A stretch of 59,347 bases of DNA from Acidimicrobiaceae bacterium (GTDB taxonomy: Bacteria > Actinomycetota > Acidimicrobiia > Acidimicrobiales > Aldehydirespiratoraceae), in the NCBI GenBank assembly GCA_028820455.1, contig JAPPJC010000001.1, forward strand, positions 1-59,347, read 5' to 3'. The number at the start of each line of letters is the position of its first letter. The first letter of the stretch is position 1. The notes beneath the pieces are model-generated. The model was not told the DNA's origin and made no database searches. It was given only the letters and a program-made list of their open reading frames with translations. Positions 25,901 to 33,482 of the stretch are shown here, piece by piece. Both the position numbers and the translations under genes were made by a program.

Positions 25901-26254
25901 TCGAACCCCTGTGTTGCGCGCCCGCGCCAACCCGAAACCACGATCCTCCTGATGCACCACTTGAACATTCAAAGCAGTTTTTTCGGGCTGCTGTAAAGGA
26001 ATACGCGATCCGTCATCTACTATGACAACCTCAAAAAGTTCTTTGGGGTATTTTTGGCTTTCAAGGGCAGCCAACGTGAGCTGCAAGGCATGAGGTGCTT
26101 CGTAATAGGGGATAACCACGCTAACGAATATCGACGGCTCGAACTGTGACAGAGAAGCAACGCTCAGAGAAGGCCAGTCGTTGCCTTTTGCATCAGCCGG
26201 TAACACCCACGACAAAGCTTTGGATACGCGGCTCATTGCAACAGCGCATTCCAC
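22982..26254 (-). CDS. Large multi-domain glycosyltransferase with two GT2 modules
   Basis: 1090 residues. The N-terminal module (about 40-330) is family 2: SVVIPYYEAPHALQLTLAAL, VVIVDDGSRIPL, ARARNTGVRAASGD, FLDCDMMPEANWL (DxD-type metal site) and GGYDETFTQWGAEDTEFGYR. The C-terminal module (about 848-1090) is a second GT2: TVSVLLATRRPDRL, ITKFDDDDLYGPEHL and GGAMMIARHHLDAFPGW. The middle region has a basic, tryptophan-rich stretch (nt about 24480-24830) and a segment resembling a further glycosyltransferase domain (VVYITDDQPELCDYLG). It probably decorates a cell-surface glycan; substrate unknown. It starts six bases after the stop of the upstream membrane transferase, so the two form an operon. 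An ATG at about 26236 (MSRVSK) is an alternative start. Confidence 0.85.
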   Translation of the reverse strand: MECAVAMSRVSKALSWVLPADAKGNDWPSLSVASLSQFEPSIFVSVVIPYYEAPHALQLTLAALESQKYPKELFEVVIVDDGSRIPLQQPEKTALNVQVVHQEDRGFGLARARNTGVRAASGDIIVFLDCDMMPEANWLAEHSRWHHAASDVLTLGFRMHVDVAGINSSSILRRSGTLGDLLTADGRPSSRPEWIEFHMTRTDDLASDDDDLFRMVTGGNLGVSRFFFEWIGGYDETFTQWGAEDTEFGYRAFTQGALLVPVRSALCWHQGVGASPSESESQSLELQRAKISQLIAHHGFRSATPGRSFTVPQYVVNVRHSGTDYDSQLVTVEEILASTVHDLVVWVETPDSGGLFADSGVTSGVDPEFERFRRLLSGDPRVRFGVGEDAITAFPAAAFHVTIPAGTRVGGDSVAKLREELGLASRGAVKLNDGSIVEIVRARVLHKAARCEVDPRELCHTIWLDSQTVGITSLPKSSQRLQAASQKLQKTFKKRAKEWLENSLLEWVPKKPQRAFKKRAQQMISKINLAKGMLFWVFRAMRWKSLWSIRRIRRCMGIFWRVFKTKDIIYKQAAAGIRRILQEYRLSPNKFEYIASKHASVSEQLLLWARSIARKAVSASSAQYRLGAVIATAGSHSDAVLAASDNVICVDSVLQSSRKGNSRNSLQNVQALLADTAELVAGLQLESSVRVAVLSDLPPYLSVPAFDAERLNPKGWFFKHRRGALALGPRKYLPVPQRITRTAQFYPHMYLPKLCRRAHHVEDTAEYHEDIVQRCGLLVSLAATGTVVYITDDQPELCDYLGDELHSLMTDPNVVTADSHTREAFSVAMRRNALKRHSLKARTRQLFTGPGLLDPSFTVPSLPTVSVLLATRRPDRLAAAVEAVSAQTYPRIELVLALHGKGFNNAEVSDTLEKVSSPNKVVAVPESLPLGAVLNVATSQSSGTLITKFDDDDLYGPEHLWDLVLAYEYSDAMLVGKGAEYVYLAEADSTIQRFAGGGERFTHTIAGGAMMIARHHLDAFPGWQHIHKGVDRALINDALLVGGKIYRTHGMGYMLVRHGESHTWDIDDDYFLGLANEVRPGCDLKFAGIA

Positions 26255-26260
26255 GGCAAC

Positions 26261-28150
26261 TCACTGCCCGGCAATGTATTCTCCCAGCAATGCTTTACCG
26301 TGCACAACCAGATATTCACCTCGCTCGACTACGGGGTTTTCCAGTGCTTCAGGAAGGATGCTTCCCCGGGCAAAATCGGGGATCCGGCGATTGCGATGTA
26401 TCATCACTAGATCATCATCCGATAGGTGTTCGAACTCATTTTCGCTGACAAGTCTACCGACAGGCTCATCAAGAATGTAGCTGACCCAAAGAGGCGAACT
26501 GCCCAAATTCAAAGTCCATATGCGGACGTTTCCTTCAATGTGTCCCTCGTCGTGCAGATCTTGCAGTATGGCACCTGCTTCTGCAGGGCCGGTGAGACGA
26601 CTGTGTCTGATATCCCCTGAGAGCAATCCAATGAAACCCCAAACGATCAGCAGCAACACCCCGAAACCTGCACTCCGAATTGTCAAGGCGGCCACAGACT
26701 CTTTGTGGATCAGTTTACGTCTTGTGTGTCTTGTGTTTTTCAAGCTACGTTTCGTGTCTGTTAAAACATTGAGGGTCATCCGGCTGAAAAGATCAAAACT
26801 CGCCGCTAAGCCTAGAGTGACAGGTGCAAGCCACGGAAAATTCCATAGCCTGTGAGTCCAAGCTCCCTGTTGCAATCCAAAAGTCATAAACGCAGCCACC
26901 AAAGCAGTAACGGCGACAGCTATTCTTGTCCTGCGGTCAATCAAGCCGATAAGTAAAACCGGCAGCCCCAGCAAACGCAGCCACAACGGTGTGAACTCGC
27001 TTACGAAATCCCATTGACGTGCCAGAAACTCAGTGAAAGTGAAAGCTGCGGTTCCCGTTGCGGCTGAGTTGCTGTTTGTGCGCAACCGTACACGTTCGAT
27101 TAGTTCAGCTATGTCGGTAGCGTTCAAAACCCAAAACGCAGTCACAAGCCCACCCAGCAGAACACCCAGCAACAATATTTGAAAAACAGGAGAACGTTTA
27201 GCCATACGGCATTTTCGTATTCCATGACAAAACCACTGTTTCACCAGACCAAACCGCTGGAGTTGCTGCTGTGATCGCCATTGCGATTGCTGTTGTGGTG
27301 ACATACCGTTAAGCGAACCTTCAGTAAACGAGCTTTTAGAACCATCGAATGAGCTTTTCGGGTTGCCCACCCAGCCAAAAAATACGCAAAACATAAGCAT
27401 CATCAGCGAAGCTAAAGCTATCCAAGATTGCATAGCAGTAAAAGCAAAAAGTATCATACCCCCACCCACAACCCACGAACTAGGCCTATTGTGTTTGTTG
27501 GCTTTGGATTTGCCCGGTTGGAGCTCACTTTCACCAAATCCAACTCTGGCGAATCCAACTCTGTCACTTAGCCAGAATGTCGCCGCGATTGAAGCCACGA
27601 TCAGTGAATAGCCTACACCGATGCGGCCGTATACGTAAAAAAAACCACTACTTGCCATCGCTGCCACAGAAAGCAAAATCGGCCCCCAAGCCAACCTCCG
27701 AACACGCAGTAAGGCAGCCATGAAAACGATCGTTGCTGCGCCCATCATAAATCCCGGCATCCGCAGACCAACAAGATTATCGCCGAACACTCCGACAGAA
27801 GCTACTATTGCAAACACCTGCAGAGGTGGATGATGAGCATAAGTGAACGCAGCCAGCGGCGCGGCATCCCCGGGTAGGATATTGTATTCAAAACGTGTGT
27901 AAGGCTCCAGCAAAGCCCCGAAACGTGATCGTACTAGGCCCAACTCCCAGAAGTTGCGTGCCTGCAAACCAAAACGGGCGAGAATACGGCCATCGTCACT
28001 GTCACCGAGAGGCAAAAACAAATCGGGAAGCCAGGCAGCGCACATTAGTAGAGCCAGCAAAGCCACTGCCGACCATCCCAACAGCGTCGACCGTCTCGAC
28101 AGTGTCGACAACCATTCCGGCAGTCTTCCTAAAATCCGTTGCACAATCAC
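26261..28150 (-). CDS. Polytopic PMT/ArnT-like (GT-C) glycosyltransferase
   Basis: 629 residues with about ten to twelve hydrophobic segments. The first loop after TM1 carries acidic residues (PLGDSDDGRILARFG), and AYAHHPPL-type sequence (TYAHHPPLQVFAIV) is characteristic of lipid-linked sugar transferases of the PMT/ArnT superfamily. A hydrophilic Ser/Gln-rich loop (nt about 27240-27360) interrupts the middle. The C-terminal domain is extracytoplasmic in relatives. It probably transfers sugars from a polyprenyl carrier to surface polymers, in a unit with the large GT2 protein. The gene diverges from the bc-complex cluster. Confidence 0.8.
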   Translation of the reverse strand: MIVQRILGRLPEWLSTLSRRSTLLGWSAVALLALLMCAAWLPDLFLPLGDSDDGRILARFGLQARNFWELGLVRSRFGALLEPYTRFEYNILPGDAAPLAAFTYAHHPPLQVFAIVASVGVFGDNLVGLRMPGFMMGAATIVFMAALLRVRRLAWGPILLSVAAMASSGFFYVYGRIGVGYSLIVASIAATFWLSDRVGFARVGFGESELQPGKSKANKHNRPSSWVVGGGMILFAFTAMQSWIALASLMMLMFCVFFGWVGNPKSSFDGSKSSFTEGSLNGMSPQQQSQWRSQQQLQRFGLVKQWFCHGIRKCRMAKRSPVFQILLLGVLLGGLVTAFWVLNATDIAELIERVRLRTNSNSAATGTAAFTFTEFLARQWDFVSEFTPLWLRLLGLPVLLIGLIDRRTRIAVAVTALVAAFMTFGLQQGAWTHRLWNFPWLAPVTLGLAASFDLFSRMTLNVLTDTKRSLKNTRHTRRKLIHKESVAALTIRSAGFGVLLLIVWGFIGLLSGDIRHSRLTGPAEAGAILQDLHDEGHIEGNVRIWTLNLGSSPLWVSYILDEPVGRLVSENEFEHLSDDDLVMIHRNRRIPDFARGSILPEALENPVVERGEYLVVHGKALLGEYIAGQ

Positions 28151-28172
28151 AGTAAGTTACTAGCAGTAAGGT

Positions 28173-28178
28173 TATAAT
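28173..28178 (+). promoter_or_regulatory. Candidate -10 element upstream of the bc-complex cluster
   Basis: TATAAT at 28173-28178 in the 76-base divergent region, about 49 bases before the GTG at 28227. No good -35 hexamer is visible at 16-18 bases, so the assignment is tentative. Confidence 0.4.
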
Positions 28179-28226
28179 AAGCAACCGGATGTTAAGTTCG
28201 TGAAGGTGTAATAGTATGGGAGTCCG

Positions 28227-28685
28227 GTGGTTGCTTTTATTCTATCGATAATAATAACTATCATGCTTATTGGGATGATACTCGCGTATATGAAACGCAG
28301 GCCAGCAGACGCACATCTCAGTTGGGGGGAAGCCATGCTAGGGGCTATGTTCGTGTTTTTGTTGCTGTTTTGGGTTTACGGAGTCGTGCCTCACCAGTGG
28401 TTGACATGGGCCGACAACGAATTGAACTGGCGTTCCGACAAGCTATTCGTTGGCCTTGGTGCTATCTTTGAAGCCCAGGAATACGGCGGCTCTATTCCGT
28501 TTACAATTACTTACGTAGCGATTCGAGATGTTATCGCAGTAGCCATATACGGAATCGCTATTGGGGGTAACATTGCCTTGTGGATGATGTGGCAGAATAG
28601 AGGCAAAGCCAAACGCAGAACAGAAGAGCTGTCTAGTTTCGGTCGCCCACTGATACGCGAAGGAACTGAAGTAAAAAAAGACTAG
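28227..28685 (+). CDS. Small membrane protein of the cytochrome bc cluster
   Basis: 152 residues with three predicted membrane segments (VAFILSIIITIMLIGMILAY; LGAMFVFLLLFWVYGVV; IRDVIAVAIYGIAIGGNIAL) and a basic C terminus. The loop VPHQWLTWADNELNWR is rich in aromatic and polar residues. I do not recognise a named family. Being first in a run with a ferredoxin, cytochrome b, subunit IV, Rieske protein and cytochrome c suggests an accessory or anchor subunit of that complex. The GTG start is preceded by GGGAG at short spacing. The ferredoxin gene starts four bases after its stop. Confidence 0.6.
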   Translation: MVAFILSIIITIMLIGMILAYMKRRPADAHLSWGEAMLGAMFVFLLLFWVYGVVPHQWLTWADNELNWRSDKLFVGLGAIFEAQEYGGSIPFTITYVAIRDVIAVAIYGIAIGGNIALWMMWQNRGKAKRRTEELSSFGRPLIREGTEVKKD

Positions 28686-28689
28686 TGTT

Positions 28690-29106
28690 ATGACTACTAC
28701 AGACGCTAACCCTCCAATGCCAGAGTTTCGTGACGACTACGTGCTGCATGAAGTGGATGCTAACTGGCTTTCACAAGCTGTTAGACCAAAACAATTCATC
28801 CACATCGACCAGTCTGAGTGCATTATGTGTGAAGGCTGTGTTGACATCTGTCCTTGGAAGTGCATTTTCATGGTGTCCCCCGATGCGGTTGACGAAGCAG
28901 TGGGCACCGAACTTCCTGGCACCGATCCCAGCGATCATGTTATATTCACTATAGACGACGATGTTTGCACCCGCTGTGCGTTATGTGTGGATCGTTGCCC
29001 AACCGGTGTGATAATTCTCGGCAAGGTAGACGATCCACCGCCCGAAGGGGACCGCGGTCAGCGCACTAATTCTCACGGATACGGATACGGAATGCGCCTG
29101 GCATAA
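28690..29106 (+). CDS. 2[4Fe-4S] ferredoxin associated with the bc complex
   Basis: 138 residues with two clusters: CIMCEGCVDICPWKCI and CTRCALCVDRCPTGVI (C-x2-C-x2-C-x3-C each), the second cysteine-rich motif ending CP as in classical ferredoxins. There is no transmembrane segment. It is encoded between the small membrane protein and cytochrome b, so it may be a peripheral electron-transfer subunit of the quinol complex. NuoI also carries two such clusters and is missing from the nuo operon downstream, but this protein lacks the NuoI context and typical N-terminal membrane-interacting helix, so I do not call it NuoI. Confidence 0.88.
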   Translation: MTTTDANPPMPEFRDDYVLHEVDANWLSQAVRPKQFIHIDQSECIMCEGCVDICPWKCIFMVSPDAVDEAVGTELPGTDPSDHVIFTIDDDVCTRCALCVDRCPTGVIILGKVDDPPPEGDRGQRTNSHGYGYGMRLA

Positions 29107-29337
29107 CGAAGCATAACGGAAGCATGGATACACAGACAACGCAGTAGACCACGAGCATACATGAGTAGTAAGCCGCAAAACACGACATCGGAAACAACAC
29201 TTTAGAAGAAGCGACAATTCAAAAGATTTAGAATACGTCTTATATGCCAAGTACTCTTAGTATAAGCAACGACATGTGCTGGTGAACTGACATATGCTAT
29301 ATGCTAATTGACATATGCCAATCAACGAGAAAAACAC

Positions 29338-30108
29338 ATGAAATCCCCAATCCATAGTCTGCCTGAACATTTACGCACTATTAGCGACCGAGTGAAAAAG
29401 TCGCAGGCCTGGACATCGATATTCCGTCCAGGGTCGATATTCCGTCCAGGGTACACCGACAACCCCCGCAACCGCTCATACGTCATCATGAACAGCGTGC
29501 TCTACCACCTTCATCCTGTGAAAGTGAAACGCCACGCAGTGAAAGTCAGTTATACGCTATGTCTTGGAGGATTGAGTTTTTTCCTGTTTATCCTCCTTAC
29601 CGTAACCGGTATTTTTCTGATGTTCTTTTATCGTCCTACCGCCGCGCAGGCATGGGACGACATTTACGCACTGCAAACCTCGGTCACGTTCGGGCTTTTA
29701 GTCCGCAACATGCATCGCTGGGCAGCTCATTTAATGGTGTTGTCGGTGTTTTTGCACATGGCTCGAGTTTTTTACCACGGTGCATACAAACCACCTCGAG
29801 AGTTCAACTGGGTTATCGGTGTCATCCTGCTGAAACTCACTTTGCTGTTATCGTTCACCGGCTACTTGCTGCCATGGGATCAACTAGCATTATGGGCTGT
29901 TACCGTCGGTACAAACATGATGGGCTATACTCCCGTATTCGGAGATCAAGTACGTTTCGTACTGCTAGGCGGAGTGGAAATCGGCACTGATACGCTGTTG
30001 AGATGGTATGTGCTACACGTTTTGATGCTGCCCTTTGTGATCGTGATATTTATGGCAATTCACTTTTGGCGCGTCCGTAAAGACGGGGGCATATCAGGCC
30101 CACTTTAA
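29338..30108 (+). CDS. Cytochrome b (b6-type N-terminal subunit)
   Basis: Four-helix heme b subunit of a quinol:cytochrome c oxidoreductase. Heme ligand pairs are visible: MHRWAAHLMVLSVFLHMARV, and the pair in HVLMLPFVIVIFMAIH, spaced H-x14-H as in cytochrome b6 and not x13 as in mitochondrial cytochrome b. TGYLLPWDQLALWAVTV matches the quinone-site helix. Start at ATG 29338; a TTG at 29308 extends it by ten residues. Near the N terminus an 18-bp tandem duplication (29416-29451) repeats SIFRPG. Split cyt b plus subunit IV indicates a b6f-like architecture. Confidence 0.92.
   Translation: MKSPIHSLPEHLRTISDRVKKSQAWTSIFRPGSIFRPGYTDNPRNRSYVIMNSVLYHLHPVKVKRHAVKVSYTLCLGGLSFFLFILLTVTGIFLMFFYRPTAAQAWDDIYALQTSVTFGLLVRNMHRWAAHLMVLSVFLHMARVFYHGAYKPPREFNWVIGVILLKLTLLLSFTGYLLPWDQLALWAVTVGTNMMGYTPVFGDQVRFVLLGGVEIGTDTLLRWYVLHVLMLPFVIVIFMAIHFWRVRKDGGISGPL
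29416..29451 (+). repeat. 18-bp in-frame tandem repeat in cytochrome b
   Basis: TCGATATTCCGTCCAGGG at 29416-29433 is repeated at 29434-29451, giving SIFRPG twice in the N-terminal cytoplasmic segment. Confidence 0.92.
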
Positions 30109-30173
30109 ACCCACAAACAACCCCCACCACCATCCCACACCTGAATGATAAACGAATTGTAAACACTGAAACT

Positions 30174-30992
30174 ATGGTAGAAATCCCTGAACATCTTCTT
30201 CGACGAGCAGCAGAAGCTCGAGCCAAAGCCGAAGCAGCTAAGACCTCAAAATCTGGTACAACTGCACAAACAGCAGACGCTGCCACCACGACGAGCACGA
30301 CAAACACTGCGGAGTCTGACTCCGCAAGTACTAGTAAAATCCCCGCTCACCTGCTCGAAAGATCACAAGCAGCTCGCGCTGCTTCAGCTGCTTCAGAAGC
30401 CGGCCCAACATCAGCTACCGCTGATACAAACACGAAAATCCCTGTTCAACCACCTACCAAGCGAACCACGCCTACTGGCACTCTTACTGGCCCAGCAGGA
30501 CACACACAGCGTTTGCTGACAGTAGTCAAATCCGGATCGATACAAGACGTTAAAGCCAAGCCGCAAGACAAAGTACACGTCTGGCCTCACCTGCTTGCTG
30601 CTGAGTTCGTGTCAACTCTGGTTATCACTGCGTTTGTGTTTTTGTTCTCGGTTTTTGTGAACGCTCCCCTATTGGAACTAGCCAACTTCAACCAAACACC
30701 AAACCCTTCAAAAGCCCCCTGGTATTTTCTCGGGCTACAAGAACTTCTGACGATGTTCCATCCGATGGTGGCAGGAGTGACCATACCCGGTGTCGGACTA
30801 CTGATACTGATGCTCGCTCCTTACATCGACAAGAATCCCTCGAAAGCACCAGAAGACCGTAAGTTCGCCATCAGTCTTATGACCATCCACTTGATGTTTT
30901 GGGCTGTACTGGTGATGATTGGATCTTTCTTTCGAGGCCCGGGGTTTAATTTTGTTTTCCCATGGGATGCAGGCTTGTTTTTTGAGTTGTGA
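30174..30992 (+). CDS. Cytochrome b C-terminal subunit (subunit IV-like) with N-terminal extension
   Basis: 272 residues. The conserved part starts near HVWPHLLAAEFVSTLVITAF and contains NPSKAPWYFLGLQELL, the equivalent of the PEWY quinol-oxidation motif, here APWY; three membrane segments follow. APWY-type motifs are seen in low-potential (menaquinol) complexes, which would suit an actinobacterium. The first 110 or so residues are Ala/Ser/Thr-rich and hold two copies of an IPxHLLxRxxxAR motif (IPEHLLRRAAEARAK and IPAHLLERSQAARAA) and a third partial one (KIPVQPP). It follows cyt b after 65 bases. Confidence 0.9.
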   Translation: MVEIPEHLLRRAAEARAKAEAAKTSKSGTTAQTADAATTTSTTNTAESDSASTSKIPAHLLERSQAARAASAASEAGPTSATADTNTKIPVQPPTKRTTPTGTLTGPAGHTQRLLTVVKSGSIQDVKAKPQDKVHVWPHLLAAEFVSTLVITAFVFLFSVFVNAPLLELANFNQTPNPSKAPWYFLGLQELLTMFHPMVAGVTIPGVGLLILMLAPYIDKNPSKAPEDRKFAISLMTIHLMFWAVLVMIGSFFRGPGFNFVFPWDAGLFFEL

Positions 30993-31028
30993 GTCGTAAT
31001 ACAAACAACGTGCTGCAGGAGCTTTAGA

Positions 31029-31949
31029 ATGATCGTTTACGTTGCTTTAGCCGTTTTAGCGGTGTTGGTCGCTATAACGATAATAGCCACTGCACGACGC
31101 TGGCAATCCGCCAAAGCCATCGCTATGGTCGTCTCTAAGGAGACTACCAGTGACAACCGGAGCAGCACGGAATCTTTACTCGCATTGGGCGGTAAAGCTT
31201 CAGCAGAGGAGATTGCCGTAGAACGTGCTGCAAAAGCTGTCCATTCAGCAACAATCGGCGGTGCTGATAGTAGCTCCACAGCAACCTCAAAAAAATCCGC
31301 CGCCAAAGCCGAGCCTTCTCAGCCACCTGATCCTGAGACGATCGGAGTGAACCGGCGGCAGTTCTTCAACCGTACCATAGTCATGCTCATGGGTATGAGT
31401 CTTTCAGGGTTCGGGGCAGCTTGTATAGCTTTCTTATGGCCTCAAGGTGCAAGCGGGTTCGGAGCAAAAATCAAAGTCGGTTTAGTAAGCGACCTGCTCA
31501 ACGAAATACGCGACAACAACGGCTTCTTATACAAGCCGGAGGGTCGCATGTGGCTAACCGAATACCCCAACGGTGCAGTAGAAAAAGCGATAGCCGCTTA
31601 CAGTGACTCGGAGTTGGCTGGTATGACCGCCGGGCAAAAACTAGGGCTCAGTAGCGGCATAGTGGCTCTCTACCAGAAATGCCCTCATTTGGGTTGCAGA
31701 GTTCCGAGTTGCCCGACCTCACAGTGGTTTGAATGCCCATGCCATGGCTCGAAATATAACCAGGTCGGTGAAAAACGAGGCGGTCCCGCGCCCCGGGGAA
31801 TGGATCGCTTTGCTGTGGAAGTCACTGCAGACGGCTCTCTTATCGTAGATACTGGCACAATCATTCAAGGCCCCCCCATAGGCACGAACACCACCGGACA
31901 AGAAGCAGAAGGCCCAAACTGTATAGGCCAAGTAGACGCCAGTCACTAA
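31029..31949 (+). CDS. Rieske iron-sulfur protein
   Basis: 306 residues. The [2Fe-2S] site is YQKCPHLGCRVP and FECPCHGSKYNQVGE, the two-part C-x-H motif including the disulfide cysteines. There are two membrane segments: one at the N terminus (MIVYVALAVLAVLVAITII) and one before the Rieske domain (FNRTIVMLMGMSLSGFGAAC). The N-terminal segment and an Ala/Ser/Lys linker are extra compared with classical single-helix Rieske proteins; actinobacterial QcrA also has additional helices. It oxidises quinol and passes electrons to the cytochrome c subunit encoded next. Confidence 0.94.
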   Translation: MIVYVALAVLAVLVAITIIATARRWQSAKAIAMVVSKETTSDNRSSTESLLALGGKASAEEIAVERAAKAVHSATIGGADSSSTATSKKSAAKAEPSQPPDPETIGVNRRQFFNRTIVMLMGMSLSGFGAACIAFLWPQGASGFGAKIKVGLVSDLLNEIRDNNGFLYKPEGRMWLTEYPNGAVEKAIAAYSDSELAGMTAGQKLGLSSGIVALYQKCPHLGCRVPSCPTSQWFECPCHGSKYNQVGEKRGGPAPRGMDRFAVEVTADGSLIVDTGTIIQGPPIGTNTTGQEAEGPNCIGQVDASH

Positions 31950-31950
31950 G

Positions 31951-32002
31951 GTCGACTATAAGCCAGAAAAATACAAGCCAAGTCAACTACAAGCCAGAAA
32001 AA
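31951..32002. repeat. 21-bp imperfect direct repeat, period 31
   Basis: GTCGACTATAAGCCAGAAAAA (31951-31971) and GTCAACTACAAGCCAGAAAAA (31982-32002) lie just after the Rieske gene. A second short repeat, TACGATTGCAAA, occurs twice near 32065-32095. The 271-base gap (31950-32220) shows no gene. Confidence 0.75.
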
Positions 32003-32220
32003 CCAGTAAACAATATGAAACGCCGACAAATACGACAGATACTATCTCCAGCAAGCACTATCCGAATACGATTGCAAACACTATTACGATTGCAAAAACT
32101 ATAAGGCAGACCACCACTTACAATCATCATTCGCAATGGACACCCGATAACCGCGTGCACTGAAACCGCTCACCACGAAGACACCTACACCCCCTACAAA
32201 CTCTGACTCCCTGATACAGA

Positions 32221-33480
32221 ATGCTACTCGCCGCTTCAACGCAACGATCGATTGGGCTGATCATCTTTGCTGTCATAGTCATCGGCTTTGCCTTATATCT
32301 TTTTTTCAACTCCCGCGCAGCTCGTCCCGAAGTGGGAAGCGAACTCGAACTCGCACCCAACCGTAAGCCCTACCTTGACGACTCCGAGCTTGAAGGCTCT
32401 AAACTCGACAAAACCCTACTAACAGGCCTGGCCATGTTGATGGTCATCAGTGTGGGACTCCCCCTTTACTGGTTAGGTGAACCCGGACGGCACGATGGGT
32501 TGATCGAACTCACAGATGAAATATTCACACGACGTGGGACAGCACTCTACGAAGAAGGAGCCGACTGCCAAGCCTGCCACGGTGCTCAAGGATCAGGAGG
32601 TTCAACAACATACACCCTTACAGACAATGAAGGAAACTTCATAGCAACGGTTGCCTGGACTGCACCATCACTCAATACGGTGCTGTCACGTTACAGCGAA
32701 GACGAGATAACCCACATCCTCAACTACGGACGCAACAATGTCATGCCCGCATGGGGTGCACCTGGTGGCGGCCCGTTAACCGAACAACAGCTTGAATACC
32801 TGATCTACTACCTGCGTAGTATCCAAATACCTGAAGCGGATATACGCAGTACCGTGGACCAGGGAATACGTGACGGCATAGCACAGCACCTCAACGTTGC
32901 AAACAACGACCCATCAGTGGATGAATGGCTTGCATCTGTAGAAGAAACAGTAGAAGAAGCACGCTCAATGGCATTGGCAGCGGATAGTTCCCTCGCAGGC
33001 GACGAAGACGCCATACGCTCAGCTGGGCTTGAACTACTTTCAGCAGGAAAAACCCCGGGCAGTGAACTTTACCTGACTTACGGGCGGATAATATTCAACA
33101 ACAAGGCTGCTAGCGGCACTTACAGTTGTGCTCGGTGCCACACTTACGGCTGGTCTTTCGATGCGACCACAGACGGTGACGATAACATCGACGGTCACCC
33201 AGGCCCCATTCTTGAAGCTTACAAAGATGGCGGCGGATTCTTTGGACCCAACCTTACCGGCGGCAGCACTTTAGACCAGTTTGAAACCGCTGCTGAGCAT
33301 GCCGACTTCATATCACAAGGCCAAGACATAGGCCAAACTTATGGCCGAGGAGGAGCAGGTGGTAACGGTCAGATGCCTGGTTTCGGCCCACGCCGAGACG
33401 ACAATCTCGAAGTAGCCTACCCTGAAACACTCACACCAGACCAAATTGATGCTGTTACTGCATTTGAGAGGAATCTGTAG
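32221..33480 (+). CDS. Membrane-anchored diheme cytochrome c
   Basis: 419 residues with two N-terminal membrane segments (GLIIFAVIVIGFALYLFF and LLTGLAMLMVISVGLPLYWL) and two heme c sites, CQACH (about residue 117) and CARCH (about residue 302). It is the expected electron acceptor of the Rieske/cyt b complex, as diheme QcrC is in other actinobacteria, though the two-TM N terminus differs from QcrC. Methionine and aromatic residues near HFMG-like and GQMPGFG sequence may provide axial ligands. The stop is followed within two bases by the next gene. Confidence 0.88.
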   Translation: MLLAASTQRSIGLIIFAVIVIGFALYLFFNSRAARPEVGSELELAPNRKPYLDDSELEGSKLDKTLLTGLAMLMVISVGLPLYWLGEPGRHDGLIELTDEIFTRRGTALYEEGADCQACHGAQGSGGSTTYTLTDNEGNFIATVAWTAPSLNTVLSRYSEDEITHILNYGRNNVMPAWGAPGGGPLTEQQLEYLIYYLRSIQIPEADIRSTVDQGIRDGIAQHLNVANNDPSVDEWLASVEETVEEARSMALAADSSLAGDEDAIRSAGLELLSAGKTPGSELYLTYGRIIFNNKAASGTYSCARCHTYGWSFDATTDGDDNIDGHPGPILEAYKDGGGFFGPNLTGGSTLDQFETAAEHADFISQGQDIGQTYGRGGAGGNGQMPGFGPRRDDNLEVAYPETLTPDQIDAVTAFERNL

Positions 33481-33482
33481 TG

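Noticed and set aside
28690-29106. NuoI displaced to the bc cluster
   Set aside because: It has two 4Fe-4S motifs, but the surrounding sequence lacks the NuoI hallmarks and the gene is embedded in the cytochrome b cluster.
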